Assembly: GCA_944325875.1 (NCBI GenBank)
Contig: CALVBU010000008.1
Coordinates: 1 to 64,000, forward strand
Source of the DNA: Candidatus Gastranaerophilales bacterium
GTDB lineage: Bacteria; Cyanobacteriota; Vampirovibrionia; Gastranaerophilales; Gastranaerophilaceae
DNA length: 64,000 nucleotides
Reading direction: 5' to 3'
The notes under the pieces were generated by a model that did no database searches, was not told where the DNA came from, and saw only the letters and a program-made list of their open reading frames with translations. A program made the translations under genes and the position numbers. Shown in pieces: positions 61,340-64,000 of this stretch (position 1 is the first letter of the stretch; every line of letters starts with the position of its first letter).

Positions 61340-63976
61340 ATGCTTGATTTTTTATTGAAAATACTTGGCGATCCTAATGAAAAAAAAATAAAAAATATGA
61401 TGGGGATTGTAGATCATATAAACGCTTTGGAACCTCAATTCGCAGCTATGAGCGACGAGGAGTTGCGTGCAAAAACTGATGAATTTAAAGAAATTCTTGC
61501 AAAACGTCCTACATCAAAAGATTTTAAAACTGATAGAAAATTAGAAAAAGAGGCATTAGATAAGATTTTGCCTGAAGCTTTTGCAACTGTTCGTGAAGCC
61601 GGTAAAAGAGTTTTAAATATGCGCCATTTCGATGTTCAGTTGATTGGTGGATATTTCTTGCATAACGGTCATATTGCTGAAATGAGAACCGGTGAAGGTA
61701 AAACCCTTGTAGCAACACTTCCAGCATATTTGAATGCCCTTACAGGAAAAGGTGTTCACGTAATTACAGTAAACGATTACCTTGCCAAACGTGATAGTGA
61801 GTGGATGGGTAAAATTTATAAATTCTTAGGGCTTTCCGTTGGTGTAATTCTTTCCGGTGGCCGTACAATGGAAGATTTTGCAGCTAAAAAAGCGGCTTAT
61901 GATTGTGACATCACTTACGGTACAAACAACGAGTTCGGTTTTGATTATTTGCGTGATAATATGGCGCAAAGTGCGGAAGCTCTTGTTCAAAGACCTTATA
62001 ATTATGCAATTATCGATGAGGTTGACAGTATCTTAATCGACGAAGCAAGAACACCGTTAATTATAAGTGGTCGTCTTGATAAGTCTGCAGAATTATACAA
62101 ATTGATGGCTCAAATTGCTCCTCAACTTCAGAAAGATAAAGATTATGAAGTTGATGAGAAAAATAAAAATGTAATTTTAACTGAAGAGGGTATTGATCAC
62201 GCTCAAGAACTTTTGCAAATAAAAGATTTGTTTGATATAAATACTCAGTATGCTCACCATCTATTACAAGCTTTAAAAGCTAAAGAACTATTTACTCGTG
62301 ATACTGATTATGTTGTAAGAAACGGCGAAATTATGATTGTAGATGAGTTTACAGGAAGATTGATGGAAGGTCGCCGTTGGTCAGATGGTTTACATCAGGC
62401 TATTGAAGCAAAAGAAGGGGTTCAAATTCAGGATGAAACTCAAACTCTTGCAAGTATTACGTTCCAAAATTTATTCAGATTGTATCCGAAATTGTCTGGT
62501 ATGACAGGTACCGCAATGACAGAAGAGGCTGAATTTGGTAAAATTTATAATTTGGAAGTAACAACAATTCCAACTAACAAGCCTGATATTAGAAAGAATT
62601 ATCCTGACGTAATTTATAAAACAGAAAAAGCTAAATTCAATGCTGTTGTAGAAGATATTATAGCTCAACATAATATAGGCAGACCTGTTTTGGTTGGTAC
62701 AATCAGTATTGAAAAATCAGAATATGTTTCTCATTTGCTTAGTCAAAGAGGGATTAAACATAATGTCTTGAACGCAAAACATCACGAAAAAGAAGCTTAT
62801 ATTATTGCTCAGGCAGGACGAGTTGGTGCTGTTACTATTGCGACTAATATGGCAGGTCGTGGTACTGATATCCTCTTAGGTGGTAATGCTGAGTATATGG
62901 CAAAAGAAGAGCTAGAAAGACTTGGTATTACTCCTGAAAATACTCCTGACTACGAAGAAAAGAAAAATGAAGCTATGGCTGCTGCCAAAAAAGTTACCGA
63001 AGCTGAACACGCGAAAGTAGTATCGGCAGGTGGTTTGCACGTAATCGGTACAGAAAGACACGAATCTCGTCGTATTGATAACCAGTTAAGAGGTCGTGCA
63101 GCTCGTCAGGGTGACCCTGGATCTACCAGATTTTTCTTATCTTTGGAAGATAATTTGATGAGAATTTTTGGCGGTGATAAGATTACAAGTCTTATGAATG
63201 CTCTTAATGTTGAAGAAGATATTGCAATTGAACATCCTCTTATCACAAGACAAATTCAGTCAGCTCAGAAGAAAGTTGAAACTTATCATTTTGATATAAG
63301 AAAAAGTGTGCTTGAATATGATGATGTAATGAATATTCAACGTGAAAAATTCTATGCTCAGCGTCGTAAGGTTCTATTCGGCCGCAACTTAAGCGAAGAT
63401 ATCTATTATATGATTGAAAAAGAAATCGATAGAATGCTCAGAGCATATATTTCTCCAGAGCAAAATCCTGAAGAGTATATTTTTGAAGACTTACAAACTA
63501 TGATAAGAGAATTGCATTCAATAATTCCTCAATTATCAGGGGTTTCAGTTTCTGATGTTCAGGGTTTACGTTTTGATGCAATCTTTGATAAGATTAAAAC
63601 CCTTGCAATTCAAGCTTATAGAACTCACGAAGAAGAAGTTATAAATTTCTATAACGATGTTGTAGAAAAATATGATGCAAACTTTGTCCCTCAAACACCT
63701 TTTAGCGATGACAATGTTATAAGAAATCTTGAAAAAGATATATTACTAAGAGTTGTAGATAATAAATGGATTGACCATTTGCATAATATCGATATGCTTC
63801 GTGAAGGCATAGGGCTTAGAGCTTACGGTCAAAAAGACCCGTTGATAGAATATAAAAGAGAAGCTTATGACTTGTTTAATAAAATGATGTTTGAAATCCA
63901 AGGTGATACAGTAAAACACCTGTTCAGAACAAAATTTGGTATTCAAGTTGTAGGACCTGATGAAGGTTTAGTATAA
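61340..63976 (+). CDS. secA: protein translocase ATPase SecA
   Basis: Motor that drives secreted and outer-membrane proteins through SecYEG; it serves the many signal-peptide proteins in this window. 878 residues: Walker [18 protein letters not shown]-type [11 protein letters not shown], second nucleotide domain with [14 protein letters not shown] and [14 protein letters not shown], and helical wing and scaffold domains to the end. The C-terminal zinc-binding tail (CxCxSGxxxxxCH) of E. coli SecA is absent; the protein stops at VVGPDEGLV, as in several other lineages. Confidence 0.97.
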   Translation: MLDFLLKILGDPNEKKIKNMMGIVDHINALEPQFAAMSDEELRAKTDEFKEILAKRPTSKDFKTDRKLEKEALDKILPEAFATVREAGKRVLNMRHFDVQLIGGYFLHNGHIAEMRTGEGKTLVATLPAYLNALTGKGVHVITVNDYLAKRDSEWMGKIYKFLGLSVGVILSGGRTMEDFAAKKAAYDCDITYGTNNEFGFDYLRDNMAQSAEALVQRPYNYAIIDEVDSILIDEARTPLIISGRLDKSAELYKLMAQIAPQLQKDKDYEVDEKNKNVILTEEGIDHAQELLQIKDLFDINTQYAHHLLQALKAKELFTRDTDYVVRNGEIMIVDEFTGRLMEGRRWSDGLHQAIEAKEGVQIQDETQTLASITFQNLFRLYPKLSGMTGTAMTEEAEFGKIYNLEVTTIPTNKPDIRKNYPDVIYKTEKAKFNAVVEDIIAQHNIGRPVLVGTISIEKSEYVSHLLSQRGIKHNVLNAKHHEKEAYIIAQAGRVGAVTIATNMAGRGTDILLGGNAEYMAKEELERLGITPENTPDYEEKKNEAMAAAKKVTEAEHAKVVSAGGLHVIGTERHESRRIDNQLRGRAARQGDPGSTRFFLSLEDNLMRIFGGDKITSLMNALNVEEDIAIEHPLITRQIQSAQKKVETYHFDIRKSVLEYDDVMNIQREKFYAQRRKVLFGRNLSEDIYYMIEKEIDRMLRAYISPEQNPEEYIFEDLQTMIRELHSIIPQLSGVSVSDVQGLRFDAIFDKIKTLAIQAYRTHEEEVINFYNDVVEKYDANFVPQTPFSDDNVIRNLEKDILLRVVDNKWIDHLHNIDMLREGIGLRAYGQKDPLIEYKREAYDLFNKMMFEIQGDTVKHLFRTKFGIQVVGPDEGLV

Positions 63977-64000
63977 TTAATTTATAATAGCTTTAATAAC

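Overview
The window is an AT-rich, gene-dense bacterial chromosome segment. I recognise no rRNA, tRNA, CRISPR, IS element or prophage. The cell is diderm: it has Omp85/BamA with three POTRA repeats (the cyanobacterial number), a Skp/OmpH chaperone and several secreted proteins. It has no photosynthesis genes, and carries many proteins with a prepilin-like AFTLAEV N-terminus. Together these suggest a non-photosynthetic relative of cyanobacteria (Vampirovibrionia/Melainabacteria, probably gut Gastranaerophilales). This placement is inference from gene content and recalled family traits, not from a tree.

Layout. 1-8.3 kb: a coiled-coil protein end, two small membrane proteins, yajQ, panD, speD, an orphan OmpR-type regulator, era, a large membrane protein and a sugar-binding protein. 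8.3-21 kb: a divergent XRE/prepilin pair, rsmI, bamA-ompH, a nucleoside phosphorylase, a soluble FlhA-like protein, a GH77-like enzyme, two unknown membrane proteins, a second prepilin/XRE pair and a radical SAM gene. 21-31.5 kb: a fused ADP-forming acyl-CoA synthetase, small unknowns, a prepilin with an unusual G-tract leader, rsmH-ftsL-like, a calpain-like protease and gltX. 31.5-43.6 kb: secreted proteins, FtsB-like, TPR, a putative zincin, a CtpA protease, a candidate small RNA, cdd, YhcC and folP between two pairs of overlapping unknown membrane genes. 43.6-64 kb: uvrA, tandem secreted paralogues, a third prepilin/XRE pair, tsf-rpsB, the second G-tract leader with prepilin, ahcY, a very large GH13 amylase, maf, a U32 protein, a fourth XRE/prepilin pair and secA.

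How the genes work together. Housekeeping functions (translation, export, outer-membrane biogenesis, division, folate, polyamine, pantothenate, nucleotide salvage) are scattered among lineage-specific accessory genes. Six prepilin-like proteins form a dispersed paralogous set. Four sit head-to-head with a small XRE repressor-like gene across an intergenic region with inverted repeats. The other two lack a regulator but share a leader of about 200 nt: a strong promoter, a 16-codon ORF containing an 11-G run, a CCTCCG segment complementary to the prepilin Shine-Dalgarno, and a hairpin with compensatory changes. Reading frame -1 after the G run is conserved between the copies, so slippage on the G tract may make a longer peptide and open the prepilin start site. 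I regard this as the strongest candidate for an undescribed system here.

A second genome-wide-looking signal is initiation without a leader. About eleven genes have an extended -10 box (TGnTAnnnT-like) 6-8 nt before the start codon and no ribosome-binding site. Where these conflict with a longer open frame, they were used to choose starts.
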